Source: a virus
IMG/VR virus record: IMGVR_UViG_3300006315_000011
Span: 1 to 23,554 of that record
DNA length: 23,554 bases
Strand: one strand, 5' to 3'
Made by a program: the position numbers and the translations under genes. A model generated the notes under the pieces. That model ran no database searches. It had not been told where the DNA came from and worked only from the letters and a program-made list of their open reading frames with translations. Every line of letters begins with the position of its first letter. Position 1 is the stretch's first letter. Shown piece by piece: positions 8,896 through 14,512 of the stretch.

Positions 8896-9288
8896 CTACT
8901 CCTTTATTTCAAAGTGTACTAAATCATCAAATCTATTATCTTTTGTCTGGGTATCTTGATCCCAGTCTCCACCCCATCTTATATTTAGTCCCATCTGCTT
9001 AGCAATTCCAATAACGAACCCGCCAAAATAATGAAACCTATCCCTATCAGACCAATCAATAGGGTAAGGGGCAACATCAACAGCAATACTAGGACTTTTA
9101 TTATGTTTACCCTTAGGGAACTTAAGTTTACTATTCCCCTTCCTATATGCTTCATTCTGCTTCTCTTTTCCCCTATGTCCCTCTATAATTGTACAATCAA
9201 AGTGTTTTACCACCTCATTGAACAACTTTACTAATCTTTCATCGCAAGTATGCAGTCTGCTCTTGCTTCTTGTACTGAATCTAGGCAT
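8896..9288 (-). CDS. M15-type D-Ala/L-Ala-D-Glu peptidase, endolysin candidate (130 aa)
   Basis: Predicted zinc peptidase that cuts the peptide part of peptidoglycan at lysis. The VanY/M15 signature is present: a basic entry segment with EGHRG at residues 36-40, zinc ligands His62 and Asp71 in the KHNKSPSIAVD block, an RWGGDW segment at about 104-109, and Asp122 with His125 in DLVHFE near the end. It has the length of a bare catalytic domain, with no added wall-binding domain and no signal peptide, so it would need a holin. The gene immediately upstream encodes a holin-like protein and overlaps it by one base. Confidence 0.85.
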   Translation of the reverse strand: MPRFSTRSKSRLHTCDERLVKLFNEVVKHFDCTIIEGHRGKEKQNEAYRKGNSKLKFPKGKHNKSPSIAVDVAPYPIDWSDRDRFHYFGGFVIGIAKQMGLNIRWGGDWDQDTQTKDNRFDDLVHFEIKE

Positions 9289-9593
9289 TATTGCTGTCTC
9301 CCATTTATTCTACCTTTTAAATATGCCAGATCATCGGTCACATCGTTCAATTCTTTCACAATGTCTTCTCGATGTCTCTGACTAGTATCGTCAGATTTAT
9401 TCCATCTTTCGATCAATTTTATAGTAATTCCCTCAACATTCTCTATAGTCTCTTCCATCTTGGCTATATTCTGTCTTATACTGTCTAAATCTTCATTTTG
9501 TGTTTTTTGGCTTTTGATTAGGTTCATAATCATCATTACAAACAATGAGACTATTATACCAATCGCACCGTATTCCATATAAACATCCATCAT
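9288..9593 (-). CDS. Holin-like membrane protein (101 aa)
   Basis: One hydrophobic segment spans residues 7-26 near the N-terminus. A charged stretch of about 75 residues follows that reads as a coiled coil with no further membrane segment. This layout matches single-span holin or holin-like proteins found next to endolysins. The stop overlaps the peptidase start as TAATG, forming a two-gene lysis cassette. The frame begins at ATG-ATG. Because class assignment of single-span holins is weak from sequence, a membrane-anchored accessory protein remains possible. Confidence 0.65.
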   Translation of the reverse strand: MMDVYMEYGAIGIIVSLFVMMIMNLIKSQKTQNEDLDSIRQNIAKMEETIENVEGITIKLIERWNKSDDTSQRHREDIVKELNDVTDDLAYLKGRINGRQQ

Positions 9594-9645
9594 ACAAACT
9601 TATCCTTACATTCATTGTATTATTCGTAGCCCACTTATCCACAGG

Positions 9646-9665
9646 AAAAAATTGAGGGGCCCCTC
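9646..9665 (-). terminator. Small palindrome plus T-run after the 71-residue gene
   Basis: On the minus strand the perfect palindrome GAGGGGCCCCTC begins right at the stop codon of the upstream gene and is followed by AATTTTTT. A stem of only 4-5 bp can form, so it is a weak intrinsic terminator at best, placed between the 71-residue gene and the lysis cassette. Confidence 0.4.
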
Positions 9666-9880
9666 TAAAACGGTACTTCATTGGGATCAGCTTTGCTGCC
9701 TGCATTGTACAGGATTTCGCCCTTTTTACGACTCTCGTAGAGCCCGACGACTCGATGGTAATGGTCTTCTCTTCTTTTCTGAGCCATGAAACCCGTTATT
9801 TCTTCCATATCTTTATAAATCTTTTGATAATTTAAAGAATCATCGCTCTTAATATAGTCATATATGTTAAAACTAGACAA
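9665..9880 (-). CDS. Small protein of unknown function (71 aa)
   Basis: The frame starts at TTG (9880), 8 bases after the stop of the preceding gene, with only a weak AGAAGAT-type site. A first in-frame ATG lies about 24 codons later, so the true product may be shorter. The protein is charged, with a Tyr/Asp-rich N-terminus and an Arg/Lys-rich middle. No motif recognised. Support comes from its fit between flanking genes and its end at a hairpin. Confidence 0.5.
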   Translation of the reverse strand: MSSFNIYDYIKSDDSLNYQKIYKDMEEITGFMAQKRREDHYHRVVGLYESRKKGEILYNAGSKADPNEVPF

Positions 9881-9888
9881 GATGTTTT

Positions 9889-10569
9889 CTATCTTCTAAA
9901 TCCATAGCCCTCAAGCCATTTATTTATCTCTTTCCAGTCTCTGGCGGTACCTGCATCCTTTAATTTACCTGCACCCTCCAATTTACCAATGTGCTCAGAA
10001 ACCCCCTGCAATCTTTTATTCTGCATTCTTATCCAATAGTCCTGTGCTTCTGGAGACATTTTCTCTGCAAACTTAGGAAGTTGATCACTAGTATGCATCT
10101 GGGAACCTCCACCTACCTTCCTATGCCCCTTCACATACCATTCGGGAGTTCTTCCCTCGAAAGGCATATATTTACCCTTTCTCATACTAGAATATCCGCC
10201 TCCAGCAGCTTTACTTGTAGCCGAAGACTGGTAAAATGGCTGTATAAACTTTTTTCCATCCTTGCCAATAGTCTCTACAGCAACGATGCTACGAGCAGGC
10301 TGTCCTTTTTCTGCTACTCTTAAAACATGGGGTAAAATCTTAGAAGCTCCAGCTCTCATTCCTCTCGCAACTCTACCTACTTGACCTATAACTGGTGTAG
10401 CCATTGCAGCATCCATTAGAGAACCACTTTGACCCTCTGGTCTATGGGTTGCTCCAGTAGCAAATTCCAATGCTGGAGTCAAATAAGGCTTGACTTCTGG
10501 TATTTCAGAAGATTGCTGATATTTTCCTCCTGTTACTAATCCTAATAATGTAGGTTTATCTGGGTTCAT
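9889..10569 (-). CDS. Phage protein of unknown function, possibly minor virion (226 aa)
   Basis: Starts with ATG at 10569, overlapping the stop of the upstream tiny gene as ATGA. The first half is Gly/Ala/Pro-rich, with a small-residue stretch at about 34-65 that might insert in or line a membrane. The middle has a block with FIQPFYQSSATSK and then PFEGRTPEWYVKG, a pattern I associate with conserved uncharacterised phage proteins. The C-terminal 70 residues are basic and helical. It precedes the lysis genes, so an internal or tail-associated virion role fits, but this is inference from position. Confidence 0.65.
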   Translation of the reverse strand: MNPDKPTLLGLVTGGKYQQSSEIPEVKPYLTPALEFATGATHRPEGQSGSLMDAAMATPVIGQVGRVARGMRAGASKILPHVLRVAEKGQPARSIVAVETIGKDGKKFIQPFYQSSATSKAAGGGYSSMRKGKYMPFEGRTPEWYVKGHRKVGGGSQMHTSDQLPKFAEKMSPEAQDYWIRMQNKRLQGVSEHIGKLEGAGKLKDAGTARDWKEINKWLEGYGFRR

Positions 10570-10703
10570 TTTCCTTGACCTCTGTATCTCTTGATATATC
10601 GCTTCTTAGAGCCTTTATGGGAGTACTTTGTTAGTGTGCTTTGACCTTGAGCGGTCTTTTTACCTTGTTTCTTTGGTTTATACTCTGGTGTATTATATCT
10701 CAT
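10566..10703 (-). CDS. Tiny basic RGQG-tailed protein (45 aa)
   Basis: ATG at 10703, TGA overlapping the next ATG. The protein is about one third Lys/Arg and ends RYRGQGK. Similar short phage proteins with a basic body and a YRGQG-type end occur in many tailed phages without known function. This is the first gene of the minus-strand late block, so late transcription should start in the region just to its right. No clear ribosome binding site was seen. Confidence 0.55.
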   Translation of the reverse strand: MRYNTPEYKPKKQGKKTAQGQSTLTKYSHKGSKKRYIKRYRGQGK

Positions 10704-10869
10704 TTGAAGCCAAAAGCTTAACTAAGAAGAAATCGCTTTCTTTTTGCTTATAATATATATAATAATAACTACTATATGCAATAATCAAGTAAAGCTTTAC
10801 AGCTTTTTTGTTAAGTGTAGTTATAGTAGCATATGGGAATTTCAGGAAATTTTTTAAAAAAAATATTTT

Positions 10870-10902
10870 GGCTTAGGGTTCCTGATCCTAATAGCCTTTT
10901 TT
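10870..10902 (+). terminator. Terminator-like stem with T-run
   Basis: GGCTTAGG pairs with CCTA-AT-AGCC (8 bp with a 2-base bulge) around an 8-10 base loop and is followed by six T on the plus strand. It lies upstream of the first plus-strand gene, so it would attenuate any transcript entering from the AT-rich stretch to its left. Confidence 0.5.
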
Positions 10903-11047
10903 ACCAATTTTTTTTCTAGATTGGGAATGCGTGATATACAGGTTGCTACCCCCCATCAAAATTCACTGGGTGGGTTGCCTCCCAGGTTGAATTTATGTTG
11001 GGAGCTGACGCAATTAGCCCCCTACTTACCTCTGCAAGAGGTTTGCA

Positions 11048-11076
11048 GTATCATATAGTATCATATACATATGATA
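11048..11076. repeat. Operator-like direct and inverted repeats
   Basis: GTATCATATA occurs twice head to tail at 11048-11057 and 11058-11067, a spacing of one helical turn. The second copy is also half of a perfect inverted repeat, TATCATAT-AC-ATATGATA, at 11059-11076. This arrangement, 30 bases before a start codon, is typical of a protein-binding operator. The bound protein is unknown. Confidence 0.5.
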
Positions 11077-11106
11077 TCTTCATAACTTAACCAAAAGGTA
11101 TACCTT

Positions 11107-11478
11107 ATGGCTGAAGTAATAAAGACTGATAGTAACATCGTAGACGATGCTACATTCAGCAATACTGCAGCAGGCACCACCTTCCGTGGCTCCTTTGAAC
11201 CAGAGCGTGACCGCACTGGTAAGATTCTCTACACGAGCAATCTCAAAGTACGCACACTGCAAGTTGAGCGCACATTCCCAGCTGTTCTCACAGCTAAGAC
11301 TGTTGCGAAAGTTGCTAAAGCTTCCGAGAAGCTTGATCAACCTCTCAATGTGCAGGAAGGTGTCGACTATCGCCTATCTGGTGAACCCACCGAGTTCGAA
11401 GGAACCGATGAGTTACCAGCGTCGAAAGTCGCCTACTACAAGCCTGTTGTCCTCAGGGACAGCATTAGCTTTTCGTAG
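11107..11478 (+). CDS. Unknown protein, single-gene unit with codon bias (123 aa)
   Basis: ATG at 11107 follows AAAAGG within a short palindrome. The product is soluble, with many Thr, Val, Glu and Lys residues and no membrane segment; it reads as beta-rich in residues 20-60 and 85-123. I do not recognise it. Its codons are clearly more GC-rich than those of neighbouring early genes and look like the capsid gene, which suggests high expression. It has its own leader and its own very strong terminator, so it is probably made alone and in quantity, for instance as an abundant early protein or a binding protein. The frame overlapping it at 11147-11506 is not coding. Confidence 0.75.
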   Translation: MAEVIKTDSNIVDDATFSNTAAGTTFRGSFEPERDRTGKILYTSNLKVRTLQVERTFPAVLTAKTVAKVAKASEKLDQPLNVQEGVDYRLSGEPTEFEGTDELPASKVAYYKPVVLRDSISFS

Positions 11479-11485
11479 TGCCTGC

Positions 11486-11536
11486 AAGGAAATGATAGTA
11501 GCGTAGCAAGCAACTGATACTATCATTTCCTTTTTT
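11486..11536 (+). terminator. Strong intrinsic terminator
   Basis: A perfect 15-bp stem pairs 11486-11500 with 11518-11532 across a 17-base loop and runs into six T. It begins 7 bases after the stop of the 123-residue gene. Mirror-image A residues are lacking on the other side, so it acts mainly on the plus strand. Confidence 0.9.
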
Positions 11537-11542
11537 CATAGC

Positions 11543-11572
11543 TTGTATAGTTAGTAAGAGTGTGCGTATATT
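11543..11572 (+). promoter_or_regulatory. Possible sigma70-type promoter
   Basis: TTGTAT (11543-11548) and TATATT (11567-11572) are 18 bases apart, directly after the strong terminator and 55 bases before the next small gene. Match to consensus is fair at each box. In an AT-rich genome such matches arise by chance; the position after a terminator is what favours it. Confidence 0.35.
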
Positions 11573-11627
11573 GTAACGCATAGGCTGGTACAGGCATAGC
11601 AATTAATTAATAAGATAAGGGGTTAAG

Positions 11628-11795
11628 ATGAATAACCAAAGTGGATACAATAAAAGATCATTGAAAGAGCGTGAAAATATGGCGATTACAGTTTATAAAT
11701 ATCTATTAGATAATAATAGAATAGCTTATGAAGGCGCAGCTCACACCCGTTTAGATGAGTTAATCAAACGCAAAGCGATGAGAAAAGAGGGTTAA
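11628..11795 (+). CDS. Small charged protein of unknown function (55 aa)
   Basis: ATG at 11628 has AAGGGG 5-8 bases ahead. The product is highly charged, mostly helical in pattern, with a basic end RKAMRKEG. No family recognised; a small DNA-binding or host-takeover peptide would be in keeping with size and position. Its stop codon lies inside the first arm of the structured element that follows. Confidence 0.55.
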   Translation: MNNQSGYNKRSLKERENMAITVYKYLLDNNRIAYEGAAHTRLDELIKRKAMRKEG

Positions 11796-11870
11796 ACAGC
11801 ATTAAAGTAAAGGAGCCCAAAGGGTCAAAGCTCTACAGACGCGAGAGCCTTTACAAATAAAACTGTTTAA
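11792..11870 (+). ncRNA. Branched RNA-like element 1
   Basis: Outer arms TTAAACAG (11792-11799) and CTGTTTAA (11863-11870) pair perfectly. Inside, GTAAAGG (11807-11813) pairs with CCTTTAC (11848-11854). Inside that are a CCC-AAA-GGG hairpin (11816-11824) and a CTCT/AGAG hairpin (11831-11834 with 11844-11847). The result is a compact three-way junction. No reading frame uses this stretch apart from the last codons of the 55-residue gene. It could be a small RNA or an mRNA 3' structure; a terminator follows at once. Confidence 0.5.
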
Positions 11871-11875
11871 TAGTT

Positions 11876-11918
11876 AGAGAGAAAGCGACATTTTAAACGA
11901 TGTCGCTCTTTCTCTTTT
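11876..11918 (+). terminator. Intrinsic terminator
   Basis: AGAGAAAG-CGACAT pairs with ATGTCG-CT-CTTTCTCT as a stem of 14 bp with a 2-base bulge around an 8-base loop, followed by TTTT. It ends the transcript carrying the 55-residue gene and the branched element before it. Confidence 0.75.
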
Positions 11919-11989
11919 AAAATAAGTTAAAATAAACCTTGCATTATAATAATTGTATCACTAATATTTATTAATCGAAAGGGTAAAAA

Positions 11990-12187
11990 ATGCAAATATT
12001 CGAAAGATATAAAGCAAATCTCAGAGTACACGGAAATAAAGTATATTCTTATGAAACAGATGTAGCAAATATTGATCATAAAGATAGAACTATTACACCG
12101 AATAAATACTACTCAATGACAACATCAAAACATATCAATTATGTAGCAAATGAATATGGCTACAAAGTAAATAAGCAAAACATTTAG
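11990..12187 (+). CDS. Small phage protein with YS-x-TTSKHINYVA motif (65 aa)
   Basis: ATG at 11990 with GAAAGGGT ahead of it. The body has a beta-type segment with SYETDVANID and then YSMTTSKHINYVANEYGY at residues about 42-58. I have seen this combination in short uncharacterised phage proteins now grouped under a DUF name, so it is likely a genuine conserved family. Function is unknown. A TATAAT at 11945-11950 lies 40 bases before the start and may be its -10 box, though no good -35 was found. Confidence 0.7.
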   Translation: MQIFERYKANLRVHGNKVYSYETDVANIDHKDRTITPNKYYSMTTSKHINYVANEYGYKVNKQNI

Positions 12188-12189
12188 TA

Positions 12190-12273
12190 ATGTTATTAGA
12201 ATATTTACTTACAATAGGGCTTATAGTGTGCCTTATAAATATATTCATACTAACAAAACACTATAATAGATAA
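12190..12273 (+). CDS. Possible 27-residue membrane peptide
   Basis: Starts 2 bases after the stop of the preceding gene. Residues 2-21 are almost all Leu, Ile, Val, Cys and Thr, enough for one membrane span, and the tail is KHYNR. Short hydrophobic phage peptides of this size exist, but there is no separate ribosome binding site, so it depends on reinitiation. It could also be chance. Confidence 0.35.
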   Translation: MLLEYLLTIGLIVCLINIFILTKHYNR

Positions 12274-12310
12274 TTTACTTAAGTATATTATCAGCTATTT
12301 GAAAATTAAA

Positions 12311-12923
12311 TAGGTTTGTGAGGTTCTTGAAACATAGTATAAAAGTCCTACCGAGATTATCTGGAGCGATAATACAAACCTAATACTAAATGGTAGGTTT
12401 TAAAACTGTTGAGCCTGATCAGCAACACATAGTTTTATAAATTCCATCCTAAGAGTTATGCATACTTCCAACAAGGCGTGCAGCTTAGGGTAATCATCCA
12501 GATGTCTCGTTAGTCTGGCTATTATTGCTAAATATTGTGATAATACGAGTTTAAAGACACTATGATTACACGGTGAGACAACAAACGAAGTTTTGTTATG
12601 GCGGATACTATGATGATATGGGAAAGTTGTCCCAATGTTATAGTCAAGCAGTTACACAGAATGCATAAGAAATAGTAATATTTCGGTGTATTGTCAATCA
12701 ATGTAGAGTAATGTCTATGAGATTGCCTAGCAATAGGGAGCTGTGGTATCCGTGATCCGAAAGGACACAAAGCCAAAACAACCTCACTTACAGGTAGATA
12801 GTTATTTTACTATCAGCGTAAATCCTGTGGAATACCTACCAAAATATTTAGGCTGCGAGTCTTATTAAATAATAACTCTCGGATTGTTTGATATAATCAC
12901 CGTTTCGCAGCCTATAATTTTTT
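12311..12923 (+). ncRNA. Candidate large structured phage RNA, about 610 nt
   Basis: The 752 bases between 12274 and 13025 hold no credible gene but many complementary segments. Seen by eye: TAGGTTTGT 12311-12319 with 12374-12382; GTGAGGTT 12318-12325 with AACCTCAC 12780-12787 (long range); CCTACC 12347-12352 with 12392-12397; ATTATC 12356-12361 with 12368-12373; TAAAACT 12401-12407 with 12431-12437, enclosing GTTG/CAAC; ATCCTAAG 12446-12453 with 12484-12491; CCAGA 12498-12502 with 12514-12518, whose loop CTCGT can pair with ACGAG 12545-12549; AACAAA 12580-12585 with 12592-12597; GAAATA-GTAA-TATTTC 12669-12684; CAATC 12695-12699 with 12721-12725; GTG-A-TCC-GAAA-GGACAC 12752-12768; GATAGT 12797-12802 with 12809-12814. 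It ends in a terminator stem. Two GNRA loops and crossing helices suggest a real fold. GOLLD or ROOL-like RNAs are the closest known idea. The strand is taken from the flanking genes. Confidence 0.55.
12849..12923 (+). terminator. Branched terminator-like stem closing the structured region
   Basis: TAGGCTGCGA (12849-12858) pairs perfectly with TCGCAGCCTA (12905-12914), and TAATTTTTT follows. Two smaller hairpins lie inside, TTATT/AATAA at 12862-12875 and GATT/AATC at 12883-12898, making a cloverleaf-like outline. It is not a tRNA: no T-loop sequence is present. Confidence 0.6.
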
Positions 12924-13025
12924 ATTATTTAGGTGCAATAGTGGATAATATTGCTTAAATTAATTGGTCTGACACTACGATTAAGCCTAATTGAATTTTT
13001 CTAGAACCCTAAAATAGGAGGATAT

Positions 13026-13385
13026 ATGGACGGATTAATGCAAGACCTAATAATAATGCTATCTTTTGGTATATTTGGCGTAGTAGTAATAATAAAACAT
13101 TTTGAGCTTCTTAATGAAATAAAACGGATTAAGAAGGAACTGGCTAATGCACGGGAAATTGGTGACTTAAGTAAAATGCAAAATGATATTATTGAACTAA
13201 AACAAAATTGTATCAATATTGACGCTAAGTACAAGATCAAAGATGAATGGACAACTAACAGACTTCAACAAGTAATTGACATAATGCAGCAACAAATGAG
13301 TGTGCAAGATGCTATAAATACATTTGATAATGCTAAGGAATTAGTTAAATCTTATGAAAAAGGAGCAGGTATTAAAGATGTCTGA
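13026..13385 (+). CDS. Single-span membrane protein with coiled coil (119 aa)
   Basis: TAGGAGGATAT precedes ATG, a near-ideal ribosome binding site. Residues 5-24 are a hydrophobic membrane segment; residues 25-70 and 78-112 have heptad-like patterns of Leu, Ile and Lys/Glu. The N-terminus is short and acidic, so the coil would likely lie in the cytoplasm. The 40 bases to the left include a GCTTAA/TTAAGC pair at 12953-12986 in the leader. First gene of the run that leads to the ubiquitin-like cassette. Function unknown. Confidence 0.7.
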   Translation: MDGLMQDLIIMLSFGIFGVVVIIKHFELLNEIKRIKKELANAREIGDLSKMQNDIIELKQNCINIDAKYKIKDEWTTNRLQQVIDIMQQQMSVQDAINTFDNAKELVKSYEKGAGIKDV

Positions 13386-13617
13386 TTGTTGTACAGATTG
13401 CGATTATTGGAGCAACATAGAAAATAAAATAGATACTCATATTGATAATGAGATCAAAGAGTATAAGTTAATAAACATTGCGAAGAAGGACTCTAAAGAC
13501 ACAAAACTTTTAATGATTAAGCCCTATAGCAAAAACAATAATGCTAGGGGAAAAGTGGATCATTTTAAAGACGAAGTTTCTAGGGCTAAGGTTGGCACTA
13601 CTTCTTCGCATAAATAA
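13378..13617 (+). CDS. Small Cys-containing protein of unknown function (79 aa)
   Basis: I choose ATG at 13378, which overlaps the end of the preceding gene by 8 bases; an earlier in-frame ATG at 13354 would add 8 residues but has no binding site. The N-terminus is MSDCCTDCDYW, with a C-x-x-C pair that might bind a metal. The remainder is charged, and the last 25 residues are basic. No family recognised. Confidence 0.6.
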   Translation: MSDCCTDCDYWSNIENKIDTHIDNEIKEYKLINIAKKDSKDTKLLMIKPYSKNNNARGKVDHFKDEVSRAKVGTTSSHK

Positions 13618-13620
13618 TAA

Positions 13621-13714
13621 ATTTGATTATTCAGAGGGAGCCAGGTAAACTGGAGTAGTGGTAGGTAGTGGTGGACTGGGTTGAAAAGCACCAGTCGTGT
13701 ACGAATAATCAAAT
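13621..13714 (+). ncRNA. Branched RNA-like element 2
   Basis: A perfect 12-bp closing stem, ATTTGATTATTC (13621-13632) with 13703-13714, starts 3 bases after a stop codon. Inside are hairpins CCAG/CTGG (13641-13644 with 13650-13653) and GACTGG/CCAGTC (13674-13679 with 13691-13696). A repeated GTAGTGGTAG/GTAGTGGTGG lies between them. No open frame uses it. Confidence 0.55.
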
Positions 13715-13725
13715 AATAATGACAT

Positions 13726-13806
13726 AGGATGCAGTCACTGATAAAGGCAAAAGGGTAGCCACTCATAGCAGAGTTTGAGAAACTCTCACACTGCATCTTT
13801 GTCCTA
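13726..13806 (+). ncRNA. Branched RNA-like element 3
   Basis: GATGCAGT (13728-13735) pairs perfectly with ACTGCATC (13790-13797), with optional outer pairing of TAGG/CCTA. Inside are GGC/GCC (13746-13748 with 13758-13760) and GAGTTT-gag-AAACTC (13771-13785). It ends next to AAGGAGG, the ribosome binding site for the 74-residue gene, so it may control translation of the following operon as well as being an RNA in its own right. Confidence 0.5.
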
Positions 13807-13817
13807 AGGAGGATAAA

Positions 13818-14042
13818 ATGGATTTAGACCCAAGTGTTTTACAATCCAAAACAGTAGCAAAAATAATAGAAGTTCTAAAATTAGCAAGGACTATTACCAA
13901 AAGTGGAAGTAATTACAATAAAGCTATTAATAATAAAATAGAAGAAGTTGTAGAGCAGCATCAAAAAGCAATAGATATTCCCAGGGTAGGTAAAAAACCT
14001 GAAATAAGTCCATATTTAAGAACTTATAAGGTGAATTTATGA
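13818..14042 (+). CDS. Small helical protein of unknown function (74 aa)
   Basis: CTAAGGAGGATAAA precedes the ATG, a strong binding site. Residues 8-55 look helical, with Lys/Glu/Ile content; the end is Pro- and Tyr-containing. No family recognised. Its stop overlaps the next ATG, and it is the first of three coupled small genes leading to the Ubl gene. Confidence 0.6.
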   Translation: MDLDPSVLQSKTVAKIIEVLKLARTITKSGSNYNKAINNKIEEVVEQHQKAIDIPRVGKKPEISPYLRTYKVNL

Positions 14043-14293
14043 GTATGGAGATAAAAATAGAAGATAATAAAAATCTTGATAAAATGTATCAAATCAATAA
14101 AATTGAAAGAACATCTTATCAGGGTGAAGTAGATGGTCATAAATTTACATATATAACTAAAAGTGTGGCTATTCCACATAGATCGTCATTAATTTGGCAG
14201 AAAGAGGGAAAGGTTCCTTCTAATATCAAGAACAAAGCAGCAAGTAGAATAGCTAAAATAATAGCTGCAATTAAAAAAGGAGTTGAGGAATGA
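14039..14293 (+). CDS. Small basic protein of unknown function (84 aa)
   Basis: ATGA overlap on both sides. AAGGTG lies 6-8 bases ahead of the first ATG; a second ATG two codons later is possible. A beta-type middle (residues 24-45) is followed by a basic helix from about residue 58 to 82 that ends in Glu. No motif recognised. Confidence 0.6.
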   Translation: MSMEIKIEDNKNLDKMYQINKIERTSYQGEVDGHKFTYITKSVAIPHRSSLIWQKEGKVPSNIKNKAASRIAKIIAAIKKGVEE

Positions 14294-14475
14294 CTCAATT
14301 TGAATGGCTCGTATTAGCCGTAGGCCTATTATCTGGAAGTTTTATAACAAGTGTTTGTTATTGTTTCCCTATGAGAAAGCTTAAAAGACAATTATACAAA
14401 TTAAGAGGTCAGGTTTATTACTGGTCAAGACAGATGCCAGTAGCCAAAAAACGCGGAAGACCTAAGAAAAGTTAA
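14290..14475 (+). CDS. Membrane protein with basic AT-hook-like tail (61 aa)
   Basis: Residues 5-27 form one membrane span. The rest is basic and ends KKRGRPKKS, whose GRP core flanked by Lys/Arg is the AT-hook pattern for minor-groove binding of AT-rich DNA. A span plus a DNA-binding tail would tether AT-rich phage DNA to the membrane; that role is inference. The start overlaps the upstream gene by ATGA. The frame ends 37 bases before the Ubl gene. Confidence 0.6.
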   Translation: MTQFEWLVLAVGLLSGSFITSVCYCFPMRKLKRQLYKLRGQVYYWSRQMPVAKKRGRPKKS

Positions 14476-14512
14476 ATCTGTTTAACCCCCTAAATACCGA
14501 TCGGAGGATAAA

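Larger units (their letters stand above)
10704..11106. promoter_or_regulatory. Divergent intergenic control region between late and early blocks
   Basis: These 403 bases hold no credible gene. They separate minus-strand late genes from plus-strand early genes, so both transcripts should start here. Contents, left to right: a very AT-rich stretch at 10743-10775 with TATAAT at 10749-10754 on the plus strand but no good -35; a perfect palindrome GTAAAGCTTTAC at 10789-10800; a terminator-like stem at 10870-10902; a hairpin at 10959-10994 (two helices of 7 and 5 bp); two mutually exclusive hairpins at 11028-11042 and 11032-11048; a 10-bp tandem repeat and inverted repeat at 11048-11076; and the palindrome AAGGTATACCTT at 11095-11106 covering the ribosome binding site of the next gene. 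The exact promoters cannot be fixed by eye. Confidence 0.6.

Noticed and set aside
9031-9234. Plus-strand frame opposite the peptidase
   Set aside because: Shadow of a well-supported gene on the other strand.
9493-9705. Minus-strand frame of 70 codons between the holin-like and 71-residue genes
   Set aside because: It overlaps the holin-like gene by about 100 bases and the other gene by 41, has no binding site, and its content is not protein-like.
11147-11506. Plus-strand frame of 119 codons inside the 123-residue gene
   Set aside because: Wrong frame relative to the gene with the better start, runs into the terminator stem, and is Ser/Leu/Arg-rich as expected for a shadow.
12528-12776. Minus-strand frame of 82 codons in the structured region
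   Set aside because: No binding site, opposite to all neighbours, and it would cross the proposed helices; codon use looks random.
12849-12914. Possible tRNA in the cloverleaf-like stem
   Set aside because: The 10-bp closing stem and inner hairpins do not fit tRNA arm lengths and there is no TTC-R-A T-loop.
12311-12923. Group I or group II intron
   Set aside because: No conserved intron core, no domain V-like hairpin, and no split gene at either side.
13660-13674. Repeated GTAGTGGTAG units as a CRISPR-like or mobile repeat
   Set aside because: Only two short imperfect copies lie between two hairpins, with no spacers and no other copies seen.
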